A stretch of DNA of 64,000 bases. It comes from Hyperoodon ampullatus (lineage: Eukaryota > Chordata > Mammalia > Artiodactyla > Ziphiidae). Made by a program: the position numbers and the translations under genes. Below the pieces are notes generated by a model. The model was not told the origin of the DNA. It made no database searches and saw nothing but the letters and a program-made list of their open reading frames with translations. The first letter of the stretch is position 1. Each line of letters begins with the position of its first letter. Positions 12,927 to 24,317 of the stretch are shown here, piece by piece. The stretch spans positions 2,927,527 through 2,991,526 of the forward strand of contig OX457074.1 in NCBI GenBank assembly GCA_949752795.1, in the 5' to 3' direction.

Positions 12927-13449
12927 GAGGCAGCAAATCCTCACAGAAAGTGAATATGAGTGTGCCTTGCTTTAAGCCACCACTTATAGGAAAACTGCAT
13001 AGCTCCTGAGGATAAACCAAGGAGCAAGTCCATATTTTAAAGAAGGACTCTCTTTGGGGATAGTGGGCATAGGTGAGCTCCCCTAGTGAACGGGAAATTG
13101 TTGCCTTTATGAATATTCCGCTTCCACAAAATAAACATTTGAAATGTGGCACTCTGATTTATAAAATGCCTTCAAAGATGTAAATACTTTTCCACATATA
13201 TATTCCCATCAGATTATCAGAGGGTCCTATGAGATCCCCATTTTACAGATGAGAAAACAGAGACCTAGAGTGGGGAAGTAGTACAGTTCAGCCAGGTTTT
13301 TGGACTTGAAGATCTTCCCAGCCCAGCATGCTGTCCCCATGTGATTCCTACAACATCTCTACAGAGCAGGAGACTATGATCCATATGACAGAAGAGAAAA
13401 CCGAAACCCAGTGGGTAAAGGCTCCAACCAGATTCCCAACTCTGAGCCC
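12927..13449. other. Intergenic DNA with a MIR antisense fragment
   Basis: A MIR antisense segment ends near 13290 (TTTTACAGATGAGAAAACAG). Nothing else is recognised. Confidence 0.5.
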
Positions 13450-13640
13450 AGGCTTTGGAGTCAGACAAAGTTTACCACTCACTAGCTTTACTTAGCACTT
13501 ACTTGACCTCTATGGGCCTCGGTTTCCTCATCTATAAAATGGGGGTAATAAGACCCATGTCACGCAAGCTGTGAGGGTGAACTGATGTATGTTATTGCTT
13601 AGAGCAGTGACTGACACATAGCTGCTATTTTTATGCCTGT
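13450..13640 (+). repeat. MIR SINE
   Basis: TTGGAGTCAGACAAAG, TTTCCTCATCTATAAAATGG and ACTGACACATAG occur in MIR order. Confidence 0.75.
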
Positions 13641-14509
13641 CATTCTTGTTATTTTTACAGTTTCTCACACTTCTTATGTGAAATATCCACAGAGACATGT
13701 TATGGAGTCTCCTCCAGGGGTGAGCAAGATGTCAGCCCCTCTCTCATCCCAGGCTTTCACTCCCTTCCTGCTCTCCCCCCTTCCAGAAGGTCACACCAGG
13801 CTGAGTCTCTCCCAACCCCCAGGAGCCGCCCTGCCACCGGCCCGGCCCCACCTCACAGCTGCCTTGGCCAAGGATGAAGGGCAATCCCCACAGCCCCGGC
13901 CAGCGTGTGGTCACCCCACCTCTGCCTGCTGCAGGGCCTGGAGCCCGGACGGGCCTGGCAGGCTACCAGTGCTTCCTTGGTAGGATGCCCCACCGCTCCC
14001 TCTGGGTCCCTCTATTCTGGGAGCTGTAATTTAGACGGCCTTCCCCGCCCCAATTGCTATCTGTGGCAGCAGTCACCCTTCCCTCAGGCCCTGCCCACCC
14101 CACCAGGCTGCCTTTTCATAAACAGCTCCTAGGCTGCCCTGTTATCTTAGGCGCCCGTGGCTCTGGGGAGGAGGCCCTGCCAACCTGGAGATACAAATGA
14201 CCCCTCAATCCCAGCGGAAGCCAGCCCAAGGCGGGCAAAGGAAGGATGGAACCCTCACCCACCAGAGCCCAATATAGCAGCCCTCAGAACCTGACCCTGC
14301 AGTCTGCCAGGGCGGGTGGGGTGCAGAAAAGAGGAGAGCCTGTCATTATGCCCCCAACACCCTGGGGACTGGGTCAGCTTAGGCTGTGGTCTCCCCTGAG
14401 GCCCCTGCCTCAGCTCGGCACGCTCAGCCACAGGGCCATGGGGTGGGGTGGGGGGCACGGGGGGCGGGCGTGTGGCAGTCAAAAACAGCAGCAAAAGTGA
14501 TGTTTCTAA
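13641..14509. other. Intergenic GC-rich DNA
   Basis: No repeat or gene recognised. GC-rich open frames run on both strands without splice or family support. Confidence 0.5.
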
Positions 14510-15115
14510 AATGCAACTGTGACTGTGTCCATCGCTAGCGCCACACCTTCAGCGGCTCCCCATGGCCCTTAGGGATGAGCCTCATAACACCCTCTGCCCT
14601 TTCTACCGCCTCTCTCACTTTAGGACCTTTGCACAAGCTCTTCGCCTGCCTAAACACAGTTCTCCTCTTCATCTAGCTCCTACTCATACCGCAGGGCTTA
14701 GCTTAGAAGTCACTTGTCATGGAACCTTCCCCTGACATCACCGCACATCACACTCCTCCCAAGTCCTCCCTTAGACTGGAATGAGTGTCCCTCCCACGTT
14801 CACCTGAAGCACCAGGCCCTTGCCTGTACACTTGTCTCTCTCGCTTGCTGGCTTTAAGTGCTCCCAGGGCAGGAACTCTGTCTTGCTCAGATTGTTTCTA
14901 ACACCCAGCCCAGTCCTGGTATACAGTAGGTGTTCAAGAAAAGTTTGTTGAAAGGGAATTTCCTGGTGGTCCTGTGCTTAGAACTCTGTGCTTCCACTGC
15001 AGGGGGCCCGGGTTCAGTCCCTGCTCAGGGAACCAGGATCCCACAAGCTGCACGGCACGGCCAAAAAAAAAAAGTTTGTTGAGAGAACTCATGGATGAAT
15101 AAAGGGATGGCTCCT
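14510..15115 (+). repeat. L2 LINE 3' part, interrupted by a SINE
   Basis: L2 blocks: AGGACCTTTGCACAAGC, CAGGGCAGGAACTCTGTCTT, ATACAGTAGGTGTTC. The tail is split by the SINE at 14954-15073 and resumes after a duplicated AAAGTTTGTTGA. Confidence 0.75.
14954..15073 (+). repeat. CHR-type SINE, short form
   Basis: It starts GGGAATTTCCTGGTGG and ends GCACGGCCAAAA, with target duplication AAAGTTTGTTGA on both sides. Confidence 0.9.
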
Positions 15116-15954
15116 CTGCCCTCCAGGCTGAGCGGGTCTCGTAGGGGCAGCGGTATGTGCTGCGTTGGGCCCTTCGTTTTCCCAGAAAGCCCCTCTTCAG
15201 TGTTCTGTCCCTTAGTCCTCTAAGTATAACTTCAGGCTTGCTGCACTGTCTGTCCGTTCTGATCTGGAATATACAGTTGCTATCGTCATGGGCCTGCCAT
15301 TGGGGAGCCCTGAGGGGCTCTGAGGACGCACTGTAGGACAAGGCAGACATCCCTGGGTTAAGAGGGAGGAAGGCACAGAAAGAGGGAGTCCCCAGGCCAT
15401 GGGTCACTTACAAGCAACAATGCTGTTACTAGGAGGCAGATGCGGGTTCTTATTTTGGCACCTTTTGCTGTGATACCTCCGTATCACACACTTTGTATTC
15501 TGCTTGCTCCAAAGACAGACATTGCAAAGAAGAGCCTATAACTATAGCAATGAAGCTGGCGTTAGATTGTTCTACCTGTTATCCCCTAAATTATTGGAGG
15601 ATCTCCGAAATTTGATCTCTGCATCCAAATTGCATTTCCTCCATCGTTTCTCTCATCCTGAAGTTTCACTTGAGTTTCTCCCAGACCGCCTGCCTGGGAG
15701 ACTGGGAAAATATGGGCACTGCAGCTGCTTCTACATCCCGAGAGCCTGAGACCCACTCCCAGGAATACAGCCACGGAGCCAAGGTCTAGGGCCCAGGCCT
15801 TTTAGGGGTAAAAGAGTGGGGGCTCAGCACACCACCTCCCTGCTCCTGGAGGCTGCCTGATGATGCGGCCAAAGCCAGGCCTGGTGAGGACAATCAATCT
15901 AGCGGCAAAATATATTACAAAGTGCGAGCTCTGGTAGGTCTCATGATCCAGACA
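15116..15954. other. Intergenic DNA
   Basis: No gene or repeat recognised. Confidence 0.45.
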
Positions 15955-16175
15955 TGCCCCCACCTCAGGGCCTTTGCACTTGCTGTTCCCTCTGCCTGAT
16001 GCTCTTCCCCTCAGGTTTCTCTAGGGCTCACACCCATGGGTCTTTGTTTAACTGACCCCTTCGCAGTCAGACCTTCCCTGGTCGCCCTATTTAAATGGAA
16101 CCTCCCTCACTCCCACCCCATTTCCCTGCTTTATTTTTCTCCGTAGCACTTACTGCTTATCTAACATATAGGGTT
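15955..16175 (+). repeat. L2 LINE fragment
   Basis: CAGGGCCTTTGCACTTGCTG followed by CTCTGCCTGATGCTCTTCC and CAGACCTTCCCTGG is the conserved L2 coding/3' segment. Confidence 0.7.
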
Positions 16176-16260
16176 CCTTTTCTCCCTCCCTCTCTCCTTT
16201 CCTCCCTCCCTCCCTCCATCCTTTCCTTCCTTCCACTGTCTCCTTTCTACAGAATGTAAG
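16176..16260. repeat. Pyrimidine-rich simple repeat (CCTT/CCCT)
   Basis: Imperfect runs of CCCT and CCTT units. Confidence 0.7.
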
Positions 16261-16274
16261 AAATATGTGTACAG

Positions 16275-16755
16275 ATGTATCACTCGTTTAGTTCTCTATG
16301 GCTGTGTAACAGATGACCCTAAATTTTTAGCAACTTAAAACTAGCATTTATTATCTCCCACAGTTTTTGAGAGCCAGAGGGGAAGTTGCAGTCACCTCAA
16401 GGCCTGACCCAGGCTGAGGGTCTGCATCCACACTGACTTGTGTGGTTGCTGACAGGCCTCAGGTCTGCGTTGGCTGCTGGCCGGAGGCTTCAGTTCCTTG
16501 CCTTGTGGGCCTCCCTATAGGACTCTCCATGACATGGTACCTTGCTGCCATGAGAGCAAGTAATCTAAAAAGAGGACGAGCAAGAAAGTGAGAGAGCCCC
16601 CAGGAGGGAAGCCACAGTCTTATAACCTATATTGGAAGAGACGGCCCTTCGTTTTTGCCCAATGCCACAGGTCACTCAGACTAACCCTGGGTGTGGCCAC
16701 CAGGAGGCAGGCATCACTGAGGCCATCTTGGAAGCTGGCTACCAATCTCCAACAC
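16275..16755 (+). repeat. Ancient interspersed repeat, family uncertain
   Basis: TCTATGGCTGTGTAACAGAT with AGCAACTTAAAACTAGCATT, then a GGTCTGC...TGGCTGCTGG block, is a familiar old mammalian repeat layout. The subfamily is not assigned. Confidence 0.5.
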
Positions 16756-17845
16756 ATCTTCCACACAGAGAAGATGCTCAAGAAACAGTTGTAGAATGAA
16801 AGAAGGAAGGTAGGAATGATTTCAGCAGAAATCAGTTCTCATGGGGAGCTAATAGCTGTGACCACTGCCCCATCCCTGAAGGATCTGGACCACATTCAGC
16901 TTCCCTCCCCCTCCCCCCACCTCTGTCCCCGCGATGCTGTCTTATAATTCACCTCCACCTCTTCCCAGCCACGTGACCTCGGGCAAGCTGCTAAACTCAC
17001 GGGGCCTGTTGTGGGGATGAAAAGAGATGAGGGTGTAAGCATCATAGGGTCTGACCCACACAGCCCTCAAGAAATGTAGCCATCATGGGCCATACTGTGT
17101 GTTACTAATACCAGAGGGGAAAACCAAAGTATCTCCCTGGCGTCAGGAGCAGTTTTAGAGCTGCGTGTGGCGTGTGTGTGTTTCTATATGTTGACTCCTG
17201 CAGAAGTGGCTGAGAGGAGCTGTCCAGGGTCTCAGTGCCGAGGATGGGTCATGTGGGCCAGAGATGGTCACGTGCTGGGGCCTTAGTCACCCAAACAAGC
17301 AGGACAGACTGTTGAGCACATGGGCCGCTGTCCATTTACAATAAGTAGCATGTGTGACCCCAGTGGTGCTTAACCTTTCTGCAGGAAAGGGAGAGGAGGG
17401 CAGGTGGTGTCACGAAACTTTTTGAAAGTTTACATAAAAAATGCACATTGGTACATAAACACACAAAAGTGTATGTAATAAACTCAGGCCATTCCCAGAT
17501 GGACCACAGGTTCAAAATGCTAGCACTGGACTGTGACCTTCTTGAAGGCAATGAGGAGCTTATGTCTCTTGAACAAATTAACGCATGAATGAATAAAAAA
17601 AGAACAAAAGAGTCAACTGCCAAAAAGGCCAGAATCTTGGAATCTTTGCTGGTTAGCAGCACACCATCTCCCCTGGTATAATCACCTCTGGAAAACTGGC
17701 TGGCTTCATAAGACCTGGGTTCAAGTTTTGCCTTATCCACCCTACTGACTGTACGACCTTGGACTTGTCACCTAACCTCTCTCAGCCTCATTTTCCTCAT
17801 CAGGAAAATAATGTGAATTACAGAGAGTGTTTTTTTTGTTTTAAG
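16756..17845. other. Intergenic DNA with MIR relics
   Basis: MIR-like segments lie near 16965-17100 and 17690-17825 (ACGACCTTGGACTTGTCACC). No gene seen. Confidence 0.45.
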
Positions 17846-17847
17846 GT

Positions 17848-17972
17848 TTTTTTTTTTTTTTTTTGGCCACACAGCGCGGCTTGCAGGATCTTAGTTTCCC
17901 AACCAGGGATTGAGCCCGTGCCCCCTTCAGTGGAAACCTGAGTCCTAACCACTGGAGCACCAGGGAAGTCCC
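17848..17972 (-). repeat. CHR-type SINE, short form
   Basis: T-run, GGCCACACAGCGCGGCTTG and the inverted head CACCAGGGAAGTCCCC. It is flanked by a CAGAG(AG)TGTTTT duplication within a MIR. Confidence 0.88.
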
Positions 17973-18329
17973 CAGAGTGTTTTGTAAGCTCCAAAGTCTA
18001 CTGAAAACATGAGGGACTCTTATTTTTGGTGCATCTGGACCTAGGCAAAAGGAACCCAAAATAATGTTCCTATCAACCTGCCCTCAAGCCCTCCAGCTCC
18101 CATCAGCACAGGCCTGCCTTAGGATAGGGAGATTCCTGGGTGCGGCAGCTTGCTCAGAGGAAGGTGTAAAGACATGCTGAGCTGCCAACGCCATCTATTG
18201 TTAGCATATCCACAGTCAGATGGCCAGGTTGCAACACAACTGAGGCTGGGACAGCTTGCTTTGGTCTCATTCCAGGCCTAAGGCCACACCCTACACCAGT
18301 AGATGAGGTAGACTCCTACAATCCTTCAG

Positions 18330-18760
18330 GCAACAAGTATTTATTGTGCGACTGGCTGCTCTAGATCAAGGCCTGTGCTGGTGCTGCGGATATCCTGGGA
18401 GCAAACACACTATGGCCCTATCCTCGTGGAGGTGACAGTCTGATGGGAGGCAGACATTCATCAACCACCCAGGACAAGTACAGGGTGCTGTGGAGATGTG
18501 GAATGGGAGGTCCTGACATCAAGGTGGGAGGAGGGGTTGTGGGCATAACAAATTTCCTTTTAGAAGTGACATACGAGCTGAGCCCTGAACTCAGTGAGAG
18601 GCCATGGATGGTGTGGGAAGAGGCTACAGCATGTGCAAAGGGCCTGTGGTACCACATGTGAAAGTCTGAAATAAGGCTGGTATGTTTAGAGCACACAATA
18701 CGAGGAAGAGAGGGATGCAAGAAGTAACCATGGACACGAGGCAGGCAGAGACTCTGTTCT
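18330..18760 (-). repeat. L2 LINE, antisense
   Basis: GCATGTGCAAAGGGCCTGTG with GAGCTGAGCCCTGAACTC is the reverse of conserved L2 sequence. Diverged; boundaries approximate. Confidence 0.5.
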
Positions 18761-19130
18761 CTCTAATGTGACATTTGCAAAAATGAAGAGACTAGAGTGG
18801 CAGATTTCAAGCCTCTGAAAGCTGTTTCACAGAAGGAGGGTGCTTAGAAGCCAAATGAGAGGAACTACCCCAGCAAGTGGGATCTGAGTCAGACAGCACA
18901 GACTTCCTGGCCCAGAGGAGGCCCTAGGGGATTACTTTGTCTACTTCACCTGTAGTGGGGGTCTGCTAGGTAGCAGAAAGGGTATTTGCTCATTCACTTC
19001 TCTATCCTGTTCCCCCTGCCACATTACTCCCCAACCTTGTTGTTCAGTGGGGGAGGACAGCAGACAGCTCAGTCAGGGTGAGCCCGTTGTATGCAGAAGG
19101 GGCCGGGGCTGGGGAAGGCAGGAAGGGAAA

Positions 19131-19469
19131 TGTTACCCGAAAAACTGGGTTTGCCATATACACTACCAAACGTAGGGTGGATAGCTAGTGGGAAGCAGCC
19201 ACATGGCACAGGGAGATCAGCTAGGTGGTTTGTGACCACCTAGAGGGGTGGGATAGGGAGGGTGGGAGGGAGGGAGACGGAAGAGGGAAGAGATATGGGA
19301 ACATGTATGTATGTATAGCTGATTAACTTTGTTGTAAAGCAGAAACTAACACACCATTGTAAAGCAATTATACTCCAATAAAGATATTTTTACAAAATGG
19401 CCTCACTTATGTCAAGAAAGCCAGGCCTGGTTCTCTCTCTCTGGGGACCCCCTACCCTATCTGCTTACA
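19131..19469 (-). mobile_element. Solo LTR copy 1 (unnamed three-copy family), core replaced by an L1 end
   Basis: The outer ends match the copies at 22.0 and 46.9 kb: TGTTACCCGAAAAACTGGG on the left and ATGTCAAGAAAGCC to CTGCTTACA on the right. The middle of the LTR is absent and an L1 3' end occupies the place. Minus orientation is assigned by comparison with the other copies, in which an AATAAA-like signal lies on the minus strand. No internal viral genes are present. Confidence 0.7.
19155..19396 (+). mobile_element. L1 3' end inside solo LTR copy 1
   Basis: It runs from ATACACTACCAAACG to CTCCAATAAAGATATTTT and closely matches the L1 end at 12.65-12.91 kb. No duplication of the LTR target is seen. 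Confidence 0.85.
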
Positions 19470-19751
19470 GAAAGATGCAGGGGTGGAGAGGTGTTTGGGG
19501 TGTTTCCAGGCTGCTCAGGGAAGGTGGAAAAGAGAGGGAAGGGGACAGCCAGCAGCAGCCAAGAAGGAGAATGATCAGGGTGGGGCATCTCTAGGGCACC
19601 CTACCCCTGGATTATGAGTCTCTTCTTTTTTCTGGAGGCACCTCAGGTCCCAGCTGCCTTACCTGCTGAAGGACAAGACAGAAGGGCCCTGAGGGTCACA
19701 GGTAGAACAGAGCTGCCAGTTCTCTGAAACTCCACTCCCCACACACACACC

Positions 19752-19826
19752 AACCAGAGATCGAACCCGCGCCCCCTTCAGTGGAAGTATGGAGTCGTAA
19801 CCACTGGACTGCCAGGGAAATCCCTC
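19752..19826 (-). repeat. CHR-type SINE, truncated
   Basis: Only the inverted tRNA-like head remains (GATCGAACCCGCGCCCCC, then CTGCCAGGGAAATCCCT). Confidence 0.8.
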
Positions 19827-20171
19827 TGACACTCTTTTGGGAAGAACTGTTTGCTTGTCTGGGTCTTCTCTCTAAATTATAACTCCTGGATGGCAGGGTC
19901 TATGTCTTGCTCAATGTCATATCTCCCAGTGCCTGATGCAGATAATATTTGTTGAATGAATGAAAGGACAAACCCATAAACACTGTATAGTAGTGGTGAT
20001 TTAGAGAGCAGGAGACTGGCGCTCACAGCTACTGATGCGACCCAGCTCTGAAGATCTGAGCCTTGATCTATGTTATTGCCAGATTCTTCCAAGGATGGGG
20101 GTGGGGGTGGGGCAGCCTATTCCGATCTATAGGAGGACAACTCAAAACTCAGAAACTTTTAAGGCAGGCCA

Positions 20172-20410
20172 TGTGATGATTAAGAATAGAGCTCTGCGGC
20201 TGACTGCCTGGGTTCAAGTCCTGTTTCTGCCTCTTCCTAGCTCTGTGACCTTGGACAAATTACATACCACTCTCTTTGCCTCATTTTTCTCATCTGTAAA
20301 ATGGGGGAACTAGTAGATCATAGGCTTGATGTGAGAATGAAGAAAGCTGAGGCTTTTGGAACACTGCTTGGCACACATTAAGTGCTCCATCAATGTCAGT
20401 AATTGTTGTC
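20172..20410 (+). repeat. MIR SINE, near full length
   Basis: All MIR blocks are in order: GTGATGATTAAGAATAGAGC, CTGCCTGGGTTCAAGTCC, TGTGACCTTGGACAAATTAC, CATCTGTAAAATGGGG and GGCACACATTAAGTGCTC. Confidence 0.9.
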
Positions 20411-21499
20411 TAGGAAGGAGATGAGATACCTGGAAAGGGATTTATCCAGCCCTGATCTCTAAGCCCCGGCACAGTGCCTTAGACCCAGAGCACCTAAAAC
20501 AGATCTTGCAGAACTGCCTGAGCGGGGTCACTCCCAGTGGCCTCTTCCACTAAGCCCACCTGCATCAGTTACCAGATCTCCAAGGGAACCTCTGCCTTCT
20601 GCAGACAGAGGAGTGCTGACCTGAACGTCGGGACTCACCGCCACTTGCTACACAGCCTCTTTGGGCAAGGTGCTTTCCTAATGTCCCCAAGCTTCTGCTT
20701 TCTTATTTGTAAAATGGAAATACTAAAACCCATCTGCCAGGGTTGATGTGGGGATTATGTTCTTGGCATCCAGTCGGAGCCCGGTGCCCGAATGTAATTG
20801 TCCCCGCGGCGATCTGCTCCTCCCTCTGGCCCGTGCCCCTCTCACCACCAGGCAGTTCGGAGAGTCAGAGCCCACATGCCTGGCCTCCCGGCCTCCCAGG
20901 CCTTACAACCAAAACCTCGGGCAAGAGTTACATCCTCTTTGTGAAGACCAGCTGGAGAGCTCCATTCCTGACCGCCTGAGTCAGGGCTCACCAGGGACTC
21001 CTGTCCCTGTCACCTCAGATGACTCCCATCCCCACAAGCTCTCTGCCAGATGGACTGAGCTGAGTTCTAAGGTGAACCCCATGGGAGGGGAGGAAGTTCT
21101 GCAGCCAGAGCGCTGGGCAGAGGCCTCAGTCTGCTGGGGGCGGGGATGGGGTGTGGTAGCAGGTGGGAATTCCCCTTCCTTCAGTCCCCATCATTAGACA
21201 CATGGCTGATCATCCAACTTGCTTACTCATTGGCACAATGAGAGGGGAAAGTTTAAAGAGAAACAGGTTTGCGTCCTGAAAATTTTAGTGCAGGGAGAAC
21301 TAGGAGTTTCTACATTTATTCCATAAAGGTGCTGTGCACGAAGCCCCTGTTGAACTTTGGTGTTCCTGTGGCTGGAAGGCGCAATCCGGCAGTAAGAACT
21401 CACTGTAGGCGGCTACAGGAAGTTCCCTGCCCACCCCTCCTTCAGCCCCAGGGGTGAATTTGGAAACAAGGTTTAAAGGGCTCATTGCAACAAAGGGAT
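20411..21499. other. Intergenic DNA
   Basis: No gene or clear repeat recognised, apart from a faint MIR-like segment near 20640-20760. Confidence 0.45.
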
Positions 21500-21980
21500 T
21501 AGAATCTAGTGCCTCCTGAGAGCAGTGTGACCCTGGACAAGTCATTTGATCTCAATTTCCCTGTTGTAAAACGGGAATAAATCCGAAGTGACTGTTGGCG
21601 TGAGGATTTAACAGGGAACACAAGTGGAGCACTAACATTGAGGTGAACACAGCAGGGGACTTGTTTCATCCAACAACAAATATCTAAGGCCTACTATGTG
21701 CCAGGGTCTATATACTAGGGACAAGGGGGACACTAATAAATAAGACAAGCATGGTCTCCGCCCTCATGTTGCCTACAGGAGAAGCCGCTAGGCAGACACT
21801 GAATGAGAGGGTGTGGCGTGATGATTAAGGCAGCCAGGTTGGAAACCCAGCTCTACCATTCACCAGCTGAGTGACCCTAGTCTAGCTCACCTCTTTGTGC
21901 CTTGATTTCCCAACAGTAAAACGAGCCATGCACCCACTTCATAGGGTGGTGAGGATTTCACGAACTGACATATGGAAAAA
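21500..21980 (+). repeat. Two MIR SINE relics
   Basis: One lies at about 21500-21640 (GTGTGACCCTGGACAAGTC) and another at about 21810-21980 (GTGATGATTAAGGCAGCC, CAGCTGAGTGACCC). Confidence 0.7.
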
Positions 21981-21986
21981 TATTTA

Positions 21987-22600
21987 TGTTACCTGAAAAC
22001 TAGGTTCGCCTCTTGGTGGGTGTTGAGCCAAAAGACACAACCAAACCAAAGAGCAGGAGAAGGAAGAATTTATTATTTAAAGCACACTTTCATTGCTGTG
22101 GCCCGGGTTCAACCCCTGGTCAGGGAACTAAGATCCTGCAAGCCAGGCGGTACGGCAAAAAATAAATAAATAAATAAAACTCAGCAAGGAGAACACCAGG
22201 CATCTTTCCCAAAGGAGATTCAGCATAGAACTGGGGCAAAGGTCAACAAAGTTCAAGCTTTACTTGATTAAAGTCGGGAGGGTCAACATCTTCATTCCAT
22301 CCTCCACCTGGGCAGGGGCCTTAGTTCCTACAGAACTCAAAGATATGTATCAGATTGTCATGCAGATCCCTAGAGGAGACACCAGGACTCTGTTTTATCG
22401 CTGAGCTATTGTTCCTTGACTGCTTTTCCTTTTCTCCTGCATTCCCTCACTTTCCTTAAACTCATGAATTACTGAGACCTGTTAACGATAAGCCCCGTGG
22501 CCAGGATCAGCTCACAAAATGGCTTAGGTCAAAAAACGGCCTCTCTCATGTCAAGAAAGCCATGCCTGATCTCTTCCTCCAGGGACCCCCTACATTTGCA
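21987..22600 (-). mobile_element. Solo LTR copy 2 of the unnamed family
   Basis: From TGTTACCTGAAAACTAGG to CTACATTTGCA, sharing with copy 3 the blocks AAAAGACACAACCAA, TTTATTA, AAGGAGAACACCAGG, TTACTGAGACCTGTT and ATGTCAAGAAAGCCAT. TTTATTA is a minus-strand AATAAA. It carries a nested SINE and no viral internal region. Confidence 0.75.
22094..22178 (+). repeat. CHR-type SINE, 5'-truncated, in solo LTR copy 2
   Basis: GGGTTCAACCCCTGGTCAGG to GTACGGCAAAAAATAAATAA. Confidence 0.8.
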
Positions 22601-23400
22601 GCACCTACTACACGTGCTCTGTTAGCACACACGTGATCAGTATAATAAAAGGAGCTGCAGGATGTGGAACAGGGCAAGAGATGATGTCCAGGCTGAGCTT
22701 GCTCAGCAAAAGGGGTGGGCGTGGTCCTGAGGAGGGAAGGGCCCCCTGCAGGGGAGGAGGAAAGGGTGAGGCGTGAAGACGGGGGTGTGAGGTGAAGTGG
22801 ATCAGCAAACCAGTTGAAGGAGCTGGGGCACTGGGAGTTACTGGCCAGGGTTTTAAGGGTCAGGTTTGCAGATTTAAAGCCTTGCTTCCCCTTTGTATAT
22901 ATGGAAACACGGCACACATTTGTCCTATTCATCAATGTACCCCTAGCCCCTGGCACAGAGATTAGGGGACTCCCTGGCTGACCCTCGCTCCCTCGCTGGT
23001 TTCCAGTCCCACTGGCCTCCAGATCACTCCGGGCCTTTGCATTTGCGCCCTCTCTTCTCCCGGGAGTGGAGCCAGGGAGACTAGGCAGGACTGAAGTTAG
23101 ACCCAGGCCTGGGGCTGCCCACCTTGTCCCCACCCACACAGCCCCTTTGTGACCCTCATGAGTTAGGTGTGCCCGGGTTTGAACTCAATTTTTCCTGCTG
23201 TCAACATTCAACCGTAAGTGCTGCGATCTCGTACGATACCCGGTTCATAGTATGTTCTCAGTAAATAAGTTCCTTTCCTCTCTAAACATAATCTTCTCTC
23301 CTCCTCACCACCAGGGTGGGAGGGCATACGGGTGGGGCGGGTGGGGCTAGGAAAGGACTCAGCGAGCGAGGAGAAAGTGGGTTTTTTATTTACCACACTA
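22601..23400. other. Intergenic DNA upstream of PHOSPHO1
   Basis: No repeat or gene recognised. Confidence 0.45.
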
Positions 23401-23879
23401 CTTGCCAAGGGGCAGAGAGTTTAGTCCCCACCTTAGTGTTTACAGGGTAGGGGAGTGGGAAAGTCGGCAACCCCCTGTGACCTGTAACGGGGGCAACGGT
23501 CCCAAGGAGCGGGGCGCAGTGACTCCGCCTGGAGGGCAGAGGGCACCTAGGTATGCGCACGTGAGAGAGGAATTGCTTTTCCTCGGCGGGGTCAACCGAT
23601 CCCTGCTCTCGGGCTTAGGAGAGCAGAACGGAATAAGGGCTGGAGATGGGGGTGCATATCTGCAAATCTCCGGGATCAGAGCTCTGGAGGCGGCGGTGGA
23701 GAAAGTCCACAGCCCGGGCACCTCCAGGTGTGTGCTCGGGACTTAACGTAGAGGCGCGCAGCCGCTCTAATGAGGGTGCCCCCCACCCACGCCCCTCTGA
23801 AGGGACGCGTTCCACCTCCACTCTCCTAACCTTCTCCGCAGCTCCCAATCCCACCTTCGCTCGCACTCCGGGAGCCTCC

Positions 23880-24070
23880 GGGGCAGCCGAGAGGCGTGGC
23901 CCGCCGGCGGTCCGCCCCCTTAATGTTCTCCGGCGCCACTGTAATTGGACAGCCGCTTGTGACGCGCGGGGACTGCGGCGGGTCCGGGTGCTGCGGCAGC
24001 CGCAGCGCCAACCGCAGCTCGGGCTCCGGCTCAGGCTCCCGGGTATTTAAAGGGGACGCGGCGGCGGCCC
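23880..24070 (+). promoter_or_regulatory. PHOSPHO1: Probable PHOSPHO1 promoter in CpG-rich DNA
   Basis: The stretch from about 23.5 to 24.5 kb is dense in CpG. Within it are an inverted CCAAT box (ATTGG, 23944-23948) and a TATA-like TATTTAAA at 24044-24051, about 100 bases apart, in the right order for rightward transcription into the predicted exon 1. Assignment to PHOSPHO1 rests on position and orientation. Confidence 0.6.
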
Positions 24071-24074
24071 GGGG

Positions 24075-24317
24075 TGGAGATGGGGGGCAAGTGGAGAGGG
24101 CGGCCCAGATACACATCATCCACGTCCTCTCGGGAGTGGAGGGACTCGTGAGAGCCGGAGCCCAGAAATCCGGGGGCGGATAAGACACCGCGTCCCCTCC
24201 AATTCCCGTAAGCACCCCTTGCTCCATCCTGCACCCAAATACCTCAGCTAGCCCCTCTCCCCGCTCTTTACACTCCAAACTCAGCCGGGACAGACGTCTG
24301 CAGCCACCGCTCCCCAC
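24075..24317 (+). other. PHOSPHO1: Predicted PHOSPHO1 5' non-coding exon 1
   Basis: This is inferred, not observed. About 30 bases below a TATA-like box the GC-rich sequence runs to a GTGAGT donor at 24318 (CCCCAC|GTGAGT; the -1 base is C rather than the usual G). The start is approximate. It fits the 5' UTR of PHOSPHO1, whose ATG lies 3 kb downstream. Confidence 0.5.

Noticed and set aside
1..23400. ZNF652 exons expected to the left
   Set aside because: No C2H2 zinc-finger pattern (CxxC...HxxxH) occurs in any frame of this part.
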